A stretch of 64,000 bases of DNA from Nesterenkonia sandarakina (GCF_013410215.1 NZ_JACCFQ010000001.1:1426001-1490000), one strand, 5' to 3'. Shown: positions 33,380 to 42,314, counted from the stretch's first letter. Numbers and translations: made by a program. Notes: generated by a model not told the origin, from the sequence alone.

Positions 33380-36253
33380 TCACTCGTTGAGCCGGCGCTC
33401 CTCCAGCAAGGTGGCACCGAGGTGCTTCTCGAACGCCTTTCGCCCGAAGACTCCGGAGTGCTCCAGCGGGACGTCGTCCTCGCTGGCGACATCCTCCGGC
33501 TCACCCTGTGCCCAGGACGGCGGTGCGCTCTGGTCATAGTCACTCGGTGGCCCCGAGTCCCATGCCGGGTCCGGTGGGGGAGCCGGATGCGAGGGATCAT
33601 CCGCCGGCGGCTCCGCGGCGTAGGCCGGTGCTGGCCCGCCACCACGCTGGGCCAGACGACGCCGGATCTCCGCCGCGCGGCTTGGTGCGCCACCGCCGGG
33701 CTGGCCGCTCGGTGCGGGGGAGCCCTGCGGGGCGGCGGCGCCTCCGTCGGCCGGGTGCTGCGGCGCGTTGCCCTGAGAGGAGGCGCCGGGAGAGGAGGCG
33801 CCTTGGGGTGCGGCTCCGGAGGAGGCGGTGCCCTGAGCCTGCCCGGCGTCGGCTGGGCTGGACCAGCGCGGACCGGTTCCGGCGCGGCGGGCGAACGCCG
33901 GCACCGGGGTCTTCTCCGCCTGCGGCTTATAGGCATCCTCGCTCTCGGAGCCGGCTGCTGGTGCCTCGCGGTCGAAGCGTGCCGGCGCCTCGGGGCTCAG
34001 GTGCGGTGCCGCCTCGGGGGAGACGGCGGAGGGTGCGCCTGCTCGGGACTGCGCAGCAGCGGAGACCTCGGAATCCGTGGACTCGGGGTCCGAGGGGTCC
34101 AGATCCTTCGCATCGGGGTCCTGGGAGTCGGCCGTGGTGTCCAGGTCGGCAGCGATGTCAGACTCAGCCGGGTGTTCCGAGGGTGGGGCCGCGGGCCGCT
34201 CGGGGGGCGCCTCGGCGAAACCGGGATCATGGGGCTCCGGCGGCTCCTGAAGGACCCAGGCGGGCGTGTCGTCCGCAGGCTGATCCGGTGTGGCCGCCGG
34301 GCTCAGCCGGCGTTCAGCTTTTGGGCCCCCACCACCGCCCGCCGAAGAGGTGCCCCCGGTGCCGAGCTTGAAGCGGACCTTCATGCCCAGGACGTCCTCG
34401 ATCGCGGCGTTCATCGCCTGCTCGCCGTGCCGGTTCGCGAACGTGGTCCGCGCTCCCTCATTGGCGAACTCCAGACCCAGGGTTTGACCGTCGAAGCCGC
34501 CCATGCTGACATTGCCCTTGACCAGCATCCACAGCATCCGGGACTGGGACTTCAGGGAATCCACGATGTCCGGCCAGGCGCGACGCATCATCTCATCCGT
34601 GGATCCGCCGGCGCCCTGCGAGCCCTGGCCGGCAGTGCTTGGAGCTGTCGGCGAGGCAGTGGTCGAAGTGGCCGGCGAGGCAGTGCTTGGAGCTGTCGGC
34701 GAGGCATTGGTCGAAGCGGCCGGCGAGGCGGGCTGTGGCTCCTGCCGCCCGGGGCCATCTGAGCTCCGCGCCTGCGGTTCGCTGGTCTCGCGCCCGGAGG
34801 CGTTCCAGGTCGCGGTCCCCGGTTGCGTCGCGTTGGCTCCAGGGGGAGTGGGAGCGGTGTCAGGGCTGGTTCCGGGGGCGGCCCATTTCGGGTCTGCCGA
34901 GGAATCCGGCTCGGCAGGTGCCCCCGGTGCCGAGTCGGATCCGGGTGCTGAGTCGGATCCAGACGCTGAGTTGGATCCAGACGCTGAGTCGGCTCCAGCT
35001 GCGGTGTCTGCGCTGCCGGCGCTGGCGGCCGCATCCTCGGTCGACTCGGCGGCTTCGTTCGTGGGACTGGGGGTCACCCCGGCCCCGGCGGAGAAGTCCA
35101 GCCTGCGCTCCACGCGTTCCAGCCGCGCCGCCACCGAGGCGTGGCCCTGCTCGGCGTGGGGCAGCAGCAGTCGCGCCATCAGCAGCTCCAGATGCAGCCG
35201 CGGCGAGGTGGCGCCGACCATGTCGGTCAGCGCCTGAGCGCTGATGTCCGCGGCGCGGGAGAGCTCCGCAGAGCCCAGCTGGCCCGCCTGGGTCTGCATG
35301 GAACGGATCTGGTCCTCCGGGACCCCGCGCAGGATCGCGCCGGGGTTCTCCGGGACTGACTTCACCACGATCAGGTCGCGCAGCCGCTCCAGCAGGTCCT
35401 CGACGAACCGGCGCGGATCCTGCCCGGACTGCACGACGCGGTCCACCACCGAGAAGGCCTTCGCGCCGTCAAGGGCGGCCACGGATTCGACGACCTCGTC
35501 GAGCATCGTGGCGTGGGTGAAGCCGAGCAGCGCCGTCGCCCGGTCATAGTCCAAGGTGCGCTCGGCGGAGCCGGCGATCAGCTGATCGAGCACCGAGAGC
35601 GTGTCGCGCACCGAGCCGCCGCCGGCGCGGATGACCAGGGGCAGCACGCCGGGCGCCACCGTGACGCCCTCCTGCTCGCAGAGCCGGTGCAGATAGTCCA
35701 TCAGCGGCTCGGGCGGGACCAGCCGGAACGGGTAGTGGTGGGTGCGCGAACGGATGGTGCCGATGACCTTGTCCGGCTCGGTGGTCGCAAAGATGAACTT
35801 GATGTGTTCCGGGGGCTCTTCAACGATCTTCAGCAGCGCGTTGAAGCCTGCGGCGGTGACCATATGAGCCTCATCGATGATGAAGATCTTGTAGCGGTCC
35901 CGGACTGGGGCGAAGGTGGCGCGCTCGCGCAGGTCCCGGGCATCGTCGACGCCGCCGTGGCTGGCGGCGTCGATCTCGATGACGTCCAGCGCGCCGGGTC
36001 CGCCGGTGGCGAGGTCCACACAGGAGTCGCAGGTCCCGCACGGGGTGCCGGTGGGGCCCTGCGCGCAGTTCAGGCATCGGGCCAGGATGCGGGCGGAGGT
36101 GGTCTTCCCGCAGCCGCGCGGTCCGGAGAAGAGATAGGCGTGGGAGACCGCGTCCTTGCCCAGGGCTGTCATCAGTGGCGCAGTGACGTGCTCCTGCCCG
36201 ATCACGTCGGCGAAAGAGTCGGGTCGATAGCGGCGGTACAGGGCGGTGCTCAC
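33380..36253 (-). CDS. dnaX: DNA polymerase III subunit gamma/tau with long low-complexity C-terminus
   Basis: Clamp-loader ATPase, 957 residues from the GTG at 36253, directly before STALYRRYRPDSF, the usual start of the family. Walker A GPRGCGKTT (44-52), a four-Cys zinc module (CLNC...CGTCDSC), Walker B IIDEAH and GGGSVRDTLSVLDQL are intact. From about residue 400 the protein is Ala/Pro/Ser-rich with tandem repeats, interrupted by a conserved tau-like block (WPDIVDSLKSQSRMLWMLVKG ... LGLEFANEGARTTFANRH). An upstream in-frame extension of 34 residues is rejected. No slippery site for a gamma frameshift is apparent. Confidence 0.95.
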   Translation of the reverse strand: MSTALYRRYRPDSFADVIGQEHVTAPLMTALGKDAVSHAYLFSGPRGCGKTTSARILARCLNCAQGPTGTPCGTCDSCVDLATGGPGALDVIEIDAASHGGVDDARDLRERATFAPVRDRYKIFIIDEAHMVTAAGFNALLKIVEEPPEHIKFIFATTEPDKVIGTIRSRTHHYPFRLVPPEPLMDYLHRLCEQEGVTVAPGVLPLVIRAGGGSVRDTLSVLDQLIAGSAERTLDYDRATALLGFTHATMLDEVVESVAALDGAKAFSVVDRVVQSGQDPRRFVEDLLERLRDLIVVKSVPENPGAILRGVPEDQIRSMQTQAGQLGSAELSRAADISAQALTDMVGATSPRLHLELLMARLLLPHAEQGHASVAARLERVERRLDFSAGAGVTPSPTNEAAESTEDAAASAGSADTAAGADSASGSNSASGSDSAPGSDSAPGAPAEPDSSADPKWAAPGTSPDTAPTPPGANATQPGTATWNASGRETSEPQARSSDGPGRQEPQPASPAASTNASPTAPSTASPATSTTASPTAPSTAGQGSQGAGGSTDEMMRRAWPDIVDSLKSQSRMLWMLVKGNVSMGGFDGQTLGLEFANEGARTTFANRHGEQAMNAAIEDVLGMKVRFKLGTGGTSSAGGGGGPKAERRLSPAATPDQPADDTPAWVLQEPPEPHDPGFAEAPPERPAAPPSEHPAESDIAADLDTTADSQDPDAKDLDPSDPESTDSEVSAAAQSRAGAPSAVSPEAAPHLSPEAPARFDREAPAAGSESEDAYKPQAEKTPVPAFARRAGTGPRWSSPADAGQAQGTASSGAAPQGASSPGASSQGNAPQHPADGGAAAPQGSPAPSGQPGGGAPSRAAEIRRRLAQRGGGPAPAYAAEPPADDPSHPAPPPDPAWDSGPPSDYDQSAPPSWAQGEPEDVASEDDVPLEHSGVFGRKAFEKHLGATLLEERRLNE
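34633..34728. repeat. 48-bp tandem repeat inside dnaX
   Basis: Two units (34633-34680 and 34681-34728) that agree at 46 of 48 bases. They encode two copies of a 16-residue Ala/Ser/Thr/Pro stretch in the DnaX linker, with sequence SPTAPSTA recurring. Confidence 0.85.
34929..35000. repeat. 18-bp tandem repeat inside dnaX
   Basis: Four units of the type GCTGAGTCGGATCCAGAC with two to five changes each, encoding a Ser/Ala/Gly/Asp hexapeptide repeat (SASGSD-like) in the linker. Confidence 0.8.
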
Positions 36254-36275
36254 AGTGAGAAACCTTATCTGCTTG

Positions 36276-37352
36276 CTAGGACATGCGCATGCGGTCGGAG
36301 CCCCGGCCCGACTCCTGGTTCCGTGCCGCCAGCCTGGATGCCACATGGCGATCACCCGGCGCGGTGTAGAGCCACCGGGTCCAAGGGCGCAGCCAGACGG
36401 CGAGCAGGCTCATCAGCAGGCCGCCGATGGTGCAGCCCGCGACGTGGAGCACCGGGTCCACCCCGATCTCGCTGAGTCCACGGTGGATCAGGATGATGAT
36501 CGGGAAGTGACTGACGTAGACCACGAGGGAATTGCGGCCGGTCCACTGCATGAAGCTGTTGATCCGCCCCGCCGGGATCCGCGGCGCCACCCAGAGGATG
36601 ACCGCGATCCCGATCATGGCGGTGGGGGCGGCGTAGAGGCTGCCGGCGCGGAACTCGCGATCTTCGAGTCCGTGATCGGCCAGCAGCGCCATGAGCACGG
36701 CGAGTGCGGCGATCAGCAGCCACGGCGCCGTGGCCCATCGAAGCAGCATCCTGGCGCAAGCCGCACCCAGGAAGAAGAAGGCTCCGTAGTAGAGGGTCCG
36801 GCTGACAAGCGAGTTCTCCAACTCGGTGAAGTGCCTGGTCACCAGCATCAGAAGAAAGACGACGACGGCGATCCCGCTGAGCAGTCCCGGCCGGGGCACT
36901 GCGGGCTTGAGCAGCATCCCCACCAGGTAGCAGATGGTGAGCGCCATCAGGAACCAGAGGTAGTCCCCGGTGAGCCAATACTCCAGCCGTCCCGGGCCGC
37001 CGTGATAGATCAGCACGCCGAACCCGACGAGCCAGATCATCAGCGGCCAGACGATGCTGGCGAACTTCCCCCACAGATAGAGGGCGGGGGGCTTGACCAG
37101 GGAACGGGGGAGCAGCGTGCCGGAGAGGAACATCAGCAGCGGCATCCGGAAGGGCTCGAGGTAGAGATTCAGCTGGGCCCACTCATCCACGCCCAGGCCG
37201 TTGGCCCGGGGGATGTCGGAGCCGTGCAGCACCACGACCAGCAGCACGGCCACCCCGCGCAGCAGGTCCATCCACTGCATGCGTGGTGCGGGGTGGGCGG
37301 GTGTCGAGGGCATGATTCTGCGCGCGGCTCTCTCGAGGGCTGGGAGGGTCAT
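36276..37352 (-). CDS. Membrane acyltransferase (acyltransferase family 3)
   Basis: A 358-residue integral membrane protein with about ten hydrophobic segments. The N-terminal MQWMDLLRGVAVLLVVVLHGSD is the family-3 acyltransferase signature including the conserved His. Such enzymes O-acylate surface sugars or lipids. Start codon: ATG at 37352, or ATG at 37313 13 codons later; neither has a clear ribosome binding site. It ends 22 bp before the dnaX start codon, in the same direction, so dnaX may share its transcript. Confidence 0.85.
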   Translation of the reverse strand: MTLPALERAARRIMPSTPAHPAPRMQWMDLLRGVAVLLVVVLHGSDIPRANGLGVDEWAQLNLYLEPFRMPLLMFLSGTLLPRSLVKPPALYLWGKFASIVWPLMIWLVGFGVLIYHGGPGRLEYWLTGDYLWFLMALTICYLVGMLLKPAVPRPGLLSGIAVVVFLLMLVTRHFTELENSLVSRTLYYGAFFFLGAACARMLLRWATAPWLLIAALAVLMALLADHGLEDREFRAGSLYAAPTAMIGIAVILWVAPRIPAGRINSFMQWTGRNSLVVYVSHFPIIILIHRGLSEIGVDPVLHVAGCTIGGLLMSLLAVWLRPWTRWLYTAPGDRHVASRLAARNQESGRGSDRMRMS

Positions 37353-37420
37353 CGGGCCGCACAGCGGTGCTGCGTCCCGGTGGAATCACTGTATCGGACG
37401 GCATTCTCGCTCTTCACCCC

Positions 37421-37442
37421 ACCGACCAACCGTTCGGTCATT
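37421..37442 (+). promoter_or_regulatory. PaaR-like operator upstream of the MHS transporter
   Basis: A 22-bp site with core CGTTCGGTCATT. Compared with the Corynebacterium PaaR pattern (half-sites ACTNACCG and CGGTNAGT around NNCGNN) I count three mismatches at defined positions. It lies 136 bp before the transporter start codon and shares TTCGGTCA with the paaZ site. Confidence 0.4.
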
Positions 37443-37495
37443 AATTCTGGTACATTAGCGCTCGTGTCCGTGACCTGGGTCACAGGAGGTGTCCC

Positions 37496-37546
37496 CAGAA
37501 TCACTCGAACACCAGAATCGCTCGAACATCAGAATCACTCGAACGT
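37496..37546. repeat. Three 17-bp iterons upstream of the MHS transporter
   Basis: CAGAATCACTCGAACAC, CAGAATCGCTCGAACAT and CAGAATCACTCGAACGT in direct tandem, ending 31 bp before the start codon. They look like a binding array or a slipped repeat in the 5' leader. Confidence 0.8.
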
Positions 37547-37577
37547 CATCGTGACGTGTCCAGCCTTTGGAGCAGCT

Positions 37578-38942
37578 ATGAGCCAGACCACCTACCTCAG
37601 CAACGAGGGGCATGACCTGACTCGCGAGGAGAAGAAGGTCCTCGCGGGAACCCTCGTCGGCACCACCATCGAGTGGTACGACTTCTTCATCTACGCGCAG
37701 GCGGCCGGCTTCGTGCTGGCGGTGCTGTACTTCGAGCCGCTCGGCGAGGACAACGCGGCGCTGGCGCAGATCGTCGCCTGGGCCTCGGTCGGCATCTCCT
37801 TCCTCTTCCGCCCGCTGGGCGCGATCCTCGCCGGCTGGGTCGGTGACCGGTACGGACGCAAGATGGTCCTGGTGATCACCCTGATGGGCATGGGCGGAGC
37901 CACCGTGCTCATCGGCCTTCTGCCCACCTACGCCACCTGGGGCGTGCTGGCACCGATCCTGCTGATCACCCTGCGCGTGCTGCAGGGCCTCTCCGCCGGT
38001 GGCGAATGGGGCGGCGCAGCGCTGCTCGCCGTGGAACACGCCCCCCGGCACAAGCGCGGACTCTTCGGTGCCTACCCGCAGATCGGTGTGCCGCTGGGCA
38101 TGCTGCTCGCCACCGGGTTCATGTTCGCGCTCAATGCCATGACCACCGAGGAGCAGTTCCTCCAGTGGGGCTGGCGCGTGCCGTTCCTGTTCTCCTTCGT
38201 GCTCATCATCGTGGGCTTCCTGATCCGGCTCAAGGTCGACGAGTCCCCGGTCTTCGTCGAGATGAAGGCCCGCAAGAAGGAATCCTCGGCACCGCTGAAG
38301 GAACTGGTGACCACGCATAAGAAGTACACCTTCCTCGCCGCGCTGATCTTCGCCGCGAACAACGCCGCCGGCTACCTGGTGATCGCCTTCTTCGCCGCCT
38401 ACGGCGTGAACACGCTGGGCATGGATCGCAACGACACCCTGATCGCGTCCCTGATCGGCGGCGTCGGCTGGTTCATCTTCACCCTCTTCGGCGGGTACAT
38501 CTCCGACCGCATCGGCCGGGTCAAGACCTTCCAGATCGGCTACGGCATCATCATCGTCTGGGCGATCCCGATGTGGTTCCTGCTGGACACCGCCTCGCTG
38601 CCGCTCTTCGCGCTGGCCATCTTCATCCTGACCATCGGGCTGGGCCCCTCCTATGGTCCGCAGTCCGCGCTCTACGCCGAGATGTTCCCGGCGAACATCC
38701 GCTTCTCGGGTGTGTCCATCGGCTACGCGCTGGGCTCCATCATCGGCGGTGCCTTCGCCGCCACCATCGCCCAGACCATCCTGAACACCACCGGCCAGTC
38801 CTGGCTGATCGGTCTCTACATCGCGATCCTGGCGACGGTCTCCTTCATCTCGGTCTCGATGGTGCCCAAGAAGCTCCAGGGCATCAACCTCAACGACGAC
38901 AGCGAACGCGAAGAGGTCACAGTGACCTCCGGGTCGCGCTGA
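37578..38942 (+). CDS. MFS transporter, metabolite:H+ symporter (MHS) type
   Basis: A 454-residue carrier with about 12 membrane segments. The start LAGTLVGTTIEWYDFFIYAQAA, the loop GWVGDRYGRKMVL and LRVLQGLSAGGEWGGAALLAVEHAP are diagnostic of the MHS family, whose members take up carboxylic acids such as citrate, ketoglutarate, proline/betaine or aromatic acids. The ATG at 37578 begins the family-type N-terminus; the open frame runs far upstream but has no coding signal there. A PaaR-like operator and iterons upstream hint at uptake of an aromatic or acyl acid; substrate otherwise unknown. Confidence 0.9.
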   Translation: MSQTTYLSNEGHDLTREEKKVLAGTLVGTTIEWYDFFIYAQAAGFVLAVLYFEPLGEDNAALAQIVAWASVGISFLFRPLGAILAGWVGDRYGRKMVLVITLMGMGGATVLIGLLPTYATWGVLAPILLITLRVLQGLSAGGEWGGAALLAVEHAPRHKRGLFGAYPQIGVPLGMLLATGFMFALNAMTTEEQFLQWGWRVPFLFSFVLIIVGFLIRLKVDESPVFVEMKARKKESSAPLKELVTTHKKYTFLAALIFAANNAAGYLVIAFFAAYGVNTLGMDRNDTLIASLIGGVGWFIFTLFGGYISDRIGRVKTFQIGYGIIIVWAIPMWFLLDTASLPLFALAIFILTIGLGPSYGPQSALYAEMFPANIRFSGVSIGYALGSIIGGAFAATIAQTILNTTGQSWLIGLYIAILATVSFISVSMVPKKLQGINLNDDSEREEVTVTSGSR

Positions 38943-39181
38943 CCTGCCGACGCGCCGACATGCCCAGGCGCTGACCTGGAGCAGGATAATCTCTGTTCCA
39001 CACCGTGGAAACACGGCGGCCACCGGGCAGAGAAGCATCACCCGCACCACCTGTAGCACCCGCACCACCTGCTTCACCGTAGAAGCAGCATCACCGCAAT
39101 ACCTGAATCACGCACCGCATCACCCGGAGATCCACACAGGCGATCTGCGCCGGGGATGATGCACCTAGATGAGGAGCACCT

Positions 39182-40258
39182 ATGCGTTCACGCAGCACCA
39201 CGATGAGGCTCTCGGCGGCGCTCGCCGCCACTGCTCTGATGCTCACCGCCTGTGGCGGCGAGACCCAGGGCGAGGACACCGAGGGCGAGGCCGGCGAAGA
39301 AGGCGGCAGCTACTCGATCGGTATCACCCAGATCGTCTCCCACCCGTCCCTGGACGAGGCCCGCGACGGCTTCAAGGCAGCCTTCGAGGATGCCGGTGTC
39401 GAGGTGGAATGGGATGAGCAGAACGCCCAGGGCGAGCAGGCCACGGCGAGCAACATCGCCGGGACCTTCGCGACCTCGGATCTGGATCTGGTCCATGCCA
39501 TCGCCACGCCCACCGCACAGGCAGCCGCCCAGGCCGTCACGGACAAGCCGATCGTGTTCTCCGCGGTCACCGACCCTGAGGAAGCCGGTCTGGTGGACTC
39601 CTGGGAGGAGCCCGGCGGCAACATCACCGGCGCCTCGGACCTGAACCCGGTGATGGAGCAGTTCGAGCTGCTGCAGGAGATCGCCCCGGATGCTGAGACC
39701 GTGGGCATCGTCTACTCCTCCGGAGAGACCAACTCCGCCGTGCAGGTGGAGCTCGCCCAGGAGGCCGCCGACGAGCTCGGCCTGGAGATCCAGGAAGCGA
39801 CCATCTCGAACTCCTCCGAGGTCCAGCAGGGCGTTGAGTCCCTCGACGTCGACGCGATCTGGGTCCCGACCGACAACGCCGTGGTCTCCGCGCTGGAGTC
39901 CGTGCTGCAGTACGGCCAGCAGAACTCGATCCCGGTGATCGCCTCCGAGGGTGACTCCGTGATCCGCGGATCGGTGGCCACCTACGGCATCAACTACGGC
40001 GACCTCGGTCGCCAGGCCGGAGAGATGGCGCTGCGGATCCTGCAGGACGGCGAGGACCCTGCGTCCATGGCCGTGGAGACCCAGGAGACCCTGGAGCTGA
40101 TCGTGAACCCCGAGGCCGCCGAGGCCATGGGCGTCGAGCTGGACCAGGAGCTGCTGGACCGGGCCGACACCGTCGTCGGTGAGGATGTCGAGGCCGAGGA
40201 CCCCGCCGAGGCAGACGAGGCTGAGGGTGACGAGGACGCTGAAGAGGAAGAGGAGTGA
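39182..40258 (+). CDS. ABC transporter substrate-binding lipoprotein (TrpX-like)
   Basis: A 358-residue lipoprotein; signal peptide ends MLTAC with Cys24. The mature domain fits the ABC_sub_bind family: IGITQIVSHPSLDEARDGFKAAFEDAG, TPTAQAAAQAVTDKPIVFSAVTDP and GINYGDLGRQAGEMALRIL. Related systems (TrpXYZ) import tryptophan or other aromatic amino acids; specificity here is unknown. The C-terminus is an exceptional acidic tail of about 25 residues, almost all Glu, Asp and Ala. GAGGAG is 5 bp before the ATG. A hairpin separates it from the permease gene. Confidence 0.87.
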   Translation: MRSRSTTMRLSAALAATALMLTACGGETQGEDTEGEAGEEGGSYSIGITQIVSHPSLDEARDGFKAAFEDAGVEVEWDEQNAQGEQATASNIAGTFATSDLDLVHAIATPTAQAAAQAVTDKPIVFSAVTDPEEAGLVDSWEEPGGNITGASDLNPVMEQFELLQEIAPDAETVGIVYSSGETNSAVQVELAQEAADELGLEIQEATISNSSEVQQGVESLDVDAIWVPTDNAVVSALESVLQYGQQNSIPVIASEGDSVIRGSVATYGINYGDLGRQAGEMALRILQDGEDPASMAVETQETLELIVNPEAAEAMGVELDQELLDRADTVVGEDVEAEDPAEADEAEGDEDAEEEEE

Positions 40259-40344
40259 CCCACCGCGGGTGACTCCGCGCCACTGCGCGGAACCGGATGG
40301 GTCGGCGTCGTCGTCGGCCATCACCAAGAGATGACCACCGGGCC

Positions 40345-40382
40345 GGGCGCCGGGACAGCCGCACCAGGCTGTGCCGGCGCCC
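40345..40382 (+). other. Intercistronic hairpin between binding protein and permease
   Basis: GGGCGCCGG/CCGGCGCCC outer stem and ACAGCC/GGCTGT inner stem, separated by a single G-G mismatch, with a 6-nt loop. Located in the 183-bp gap after the lipoprotein gene; probably an expression-balancing processing or attenuation site. Confidence 0.65.
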
Positions 40383-40441
40383 GTGGCCTGGGTGGACGTG
40401 GACCCGCCGTCGGCCGAGGCCGCGACGATGATTGAGGACAC

Positions 40442-41392
40442 ATGATCACTGCATTCGAGCTCGGGCTGATCTACGCGATCATGGCCCTGGGCGTGTACCT
40501 GACATTCAGAATTCTGAACTTTCCCGACCTGACCGTCGACGGGTCCTTCACCTCCGGCGCGGCGACGGCGGCGATCCTGATCACCAATGAGGTGGACCCC
40601 TTCCTGGCCACCGCCGCGGCCTTCGTGGTGGGCAGCCTGGCCGGGATGATCACCGGCCTGCTGCACACCAAGGGCAACATCAACGGTCTGCTGGCGGGGA
40701 TCCTGACCATGATCGGGTTGTACTCGATCAACCTGCGCATCATGGACGGGGCCAACGTGCCCCTGCTGGGCCAGGACACCGTGATCTCCATGATGCGCGG
40801 CTTCACCGGCGTGGGCTGGACCTCGGTGGCGGTGCTCGCTGTCGTCGCCCTGATCTTCAAGCTGGTGATGGACTGGTACCTGCAGACCGATAATGGTCTG
40901 GCGCTGCGTGCCACCGGTGACAACGAGCAGATGATCAGCTCCTTCGCCGTGAGCACCGACCGGCAGAAGATCATCGGCCTGATGCTCTCCAACGGACTGG
41001 TCGGCATCGCCGGCGCCGTGGTCGCCCAGCACCAGGGATTCGCCGACATCGGGATGGGCATCGGCCTGATCCTGGTCGGGCTGGCCTCGGTGATCGTGGG
41101 GCAGGCCATCTTCGGCAGCCGCACCGTCATCCAGGCCACCCTCGCAGTGATCCTGGGCGCGGTGGTCTACCGGCTCGCGATCCAATTCGCGCTGAACATC
41201 GGGCTGAACCCGAATGACATGAAGCTGATGTCCGCGGTGCTGGTCGTGGCGGCGCTGCTGCTGCCGCAGTGGAAGGGCTTCTCGAAGCTGAGTCTGCGCC
41301 GGAAGTCCTCCTCCCCGCTCGCGGAGGCCGCGGGACCGCTGACCACCTCCGATGCACACCTGCCGAAGTCCTCGGCAGAGAAGGGAGCCTGA
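40442..41392 (+). CDS. ABC transporter permease (TrpY-like)
   Basis: A 316-residue membrane protein with eight to nine helices of the LivH/branched-chain-like permease fold. The N-terminal FELGLIYAIMALGVYLTFRILNFPDLTVDGSFT is highly typical of permeases paired with ABC_sub_bind lipoproteins. The coupling region LALRATGDNEQMISSFAVSTDRQKI is also visible. One permease gene only, so a homodimer is likely. The ATPase gene starts one base after its stop codon. Confidence 0.9.
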   Translation: MITAFELGLIYAIMALGVYLTFRILNFPDLTVDGSFTSGAATAAILITNEVDPFLATAAAFVVGSLAGMITGLLHTKGNINGLLAGILTMIGLYSINLRIMDGANVPLLGQDTVISMMRGFTGVGWTSVAVLAVVALIFKLVMDWYLQTDNGLALRATGDNEQMISSFAVSTDRQKIIGLMLSNGLVGIAGAVVAQHQGFADIGMGIGLILVGLASVIVGQAIFGSRTVIQATLAVILGAVVYRLAIQFALNIGLNPNDMKLMSAVLVVAALLLPQWKGFSKLSLRRKSSSPLAEAAGPLTTSDAHLPKSSAEKGA

Positions 41393-41393
41393 G

Positions 41394-42185
41394 ATGTTGA
41401 CCGTCGCTTCAGTCTCCAAGACGTTCTTCCCGCACACCGTCAACGAGCGCCGCGCGCTGGTGGATGTGAACCTCGAGCTGAGCGAAGGGGACTTCGTCAC
41501 CGTCATCGGCTCCAACGGCGCGGGCAAGTCCACGCTGCTCAACACCGTGGCCGGCCGGATCCACCAGGACACCGGTGTGGTCTCCCTGGACGGTGCCGAC
41601 GTCAGCAGGCTCAAAGAACACCAGCGGGCCGCCAAGGTCGGCCGGGTCTTCCAGGACCCGATGGCCGGCACCGCGCCGAACCTGAGCATCGAGGAGAACC
41701 TCTCACTGGCGGATCGCCGCGGACGCCCGCGCGGGCTCTCCCGCGGAGTCACCAAGGCCAAGCGCGAACGCTTCGCCGAGGCGCTCAAGCAGCTGGAGCT
41801 GGGCCTGGAGGGCCGGCTGAAGACCAAGGTCGGGCTGCTCTCCGGAGGTCAGCGGCAGGCGCTGAGCCTGCTCATGGCCACCTACTCGGACCCGCGCGTG
41901 CTGCTGCTCGATGAGCACACCGCGGCGCTTGATCCGCAGCGCGCAGACCTGGTCACCCGGCTGACCCGCAGCGTGGTCCAGGACAAGGGCCTGACCACGC
42001 TGATGGTCACCCACAACATGGTCCAGGCCCTGGAGGTGGGCAACCGACTGATCATGATGCATGAGGGCCGGATCATCCTCGATGTCGGCGCCGAGCAGAA
42101 GTCGCAGATGACCCCGCAGGACCTGCTCGCCGAGTTCGGCAAGCTCAAGGGCGCGGTGGTCGACGACAAGACGCTGCTGCAGTAG
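41394..42185 (+). CDS. ABC transporter ATP-binding protein (TrpZ-like)
   Basis: A 263-residue ATPase starting MLTVASVSKTFFPHTVNERRALVDVNLEL. Walker A GSNGAGKST, Q-loop VFQDPMAGTAPNLSIEENL, signature LLSGGQRQALSLLMATYS, Walker B VLLLDEHTAALDPQ and switch VTHNM are present. The DEHTAALDP form of Walker B is characteristic of this subfamily. It completes the binding protein-permease-ATPase operon. A hairpin region follows. Confidence 0.92.
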   Translation: MLTVASVSKTFFPHTVNERRALVDVNLELSEGDFVTVIGSNGAGKSTLLNTVAGRIHQDTGVVSLDGADVSRLKEHQRAAKVGRVFQDPMAGTAPNLSIEENLSLADRRGRPRGLSRGVTKAKRERFAEALKQLELGLEGRLKTKVGLLSGGQRQALSLLMATYSDPRVLLLDEHTAALDPQRADLVTRLTRSVVQDKGLTTLMVTHNMVQALEVGNRLIMMHEGRIILDVGAEQKSQMTPQDLLAEFGKLKGAVVDDKTLLQ

Positions 42186-42194
42186 GACCGCAGC

Positions 42195-42261
42195 GGGACA
42201 GCAGGGGCGGGTCAGTGAGGGGCGGAGTCTCAGGTTGAGGCGCCGCCCCTTGCTGTGTCCC
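42195..42261 (+). terminator. Hairpin region with two alternative stems after the ABC operon
   Basis: Compact stem AGGGGCGG/CCGCCCCT (42218-42225 with 42243-42250) with inner GTCTCA/TGAGGC. The same 3' arm can instead pair with an earlier arm, 42195-42210, in a longer stem ending at 42261. A terminator is likely; the alternative pairing may be chance. Confidence 0.6.
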
Positions 42262-42314
42262 CTGCTGTGCAGCCACCTGCTGTGATTGACCGCACAGGCC
42301 ACTCGTGGAAGAGT

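Noticed and set aside
36246-37577. N-terminal extension of the MHS transporter by over 400 codons
   Set aside because: The extension is antisense to the acyltransferase gene and covers the promoter region; the normal family N-terminus starts at 37578.
39188-41827. Long minus-strand open frame across the TrpXYZ-like operon
   Set aside because: It runs through three well-recognised plus-strand genes and their gap; a compositional artefact.
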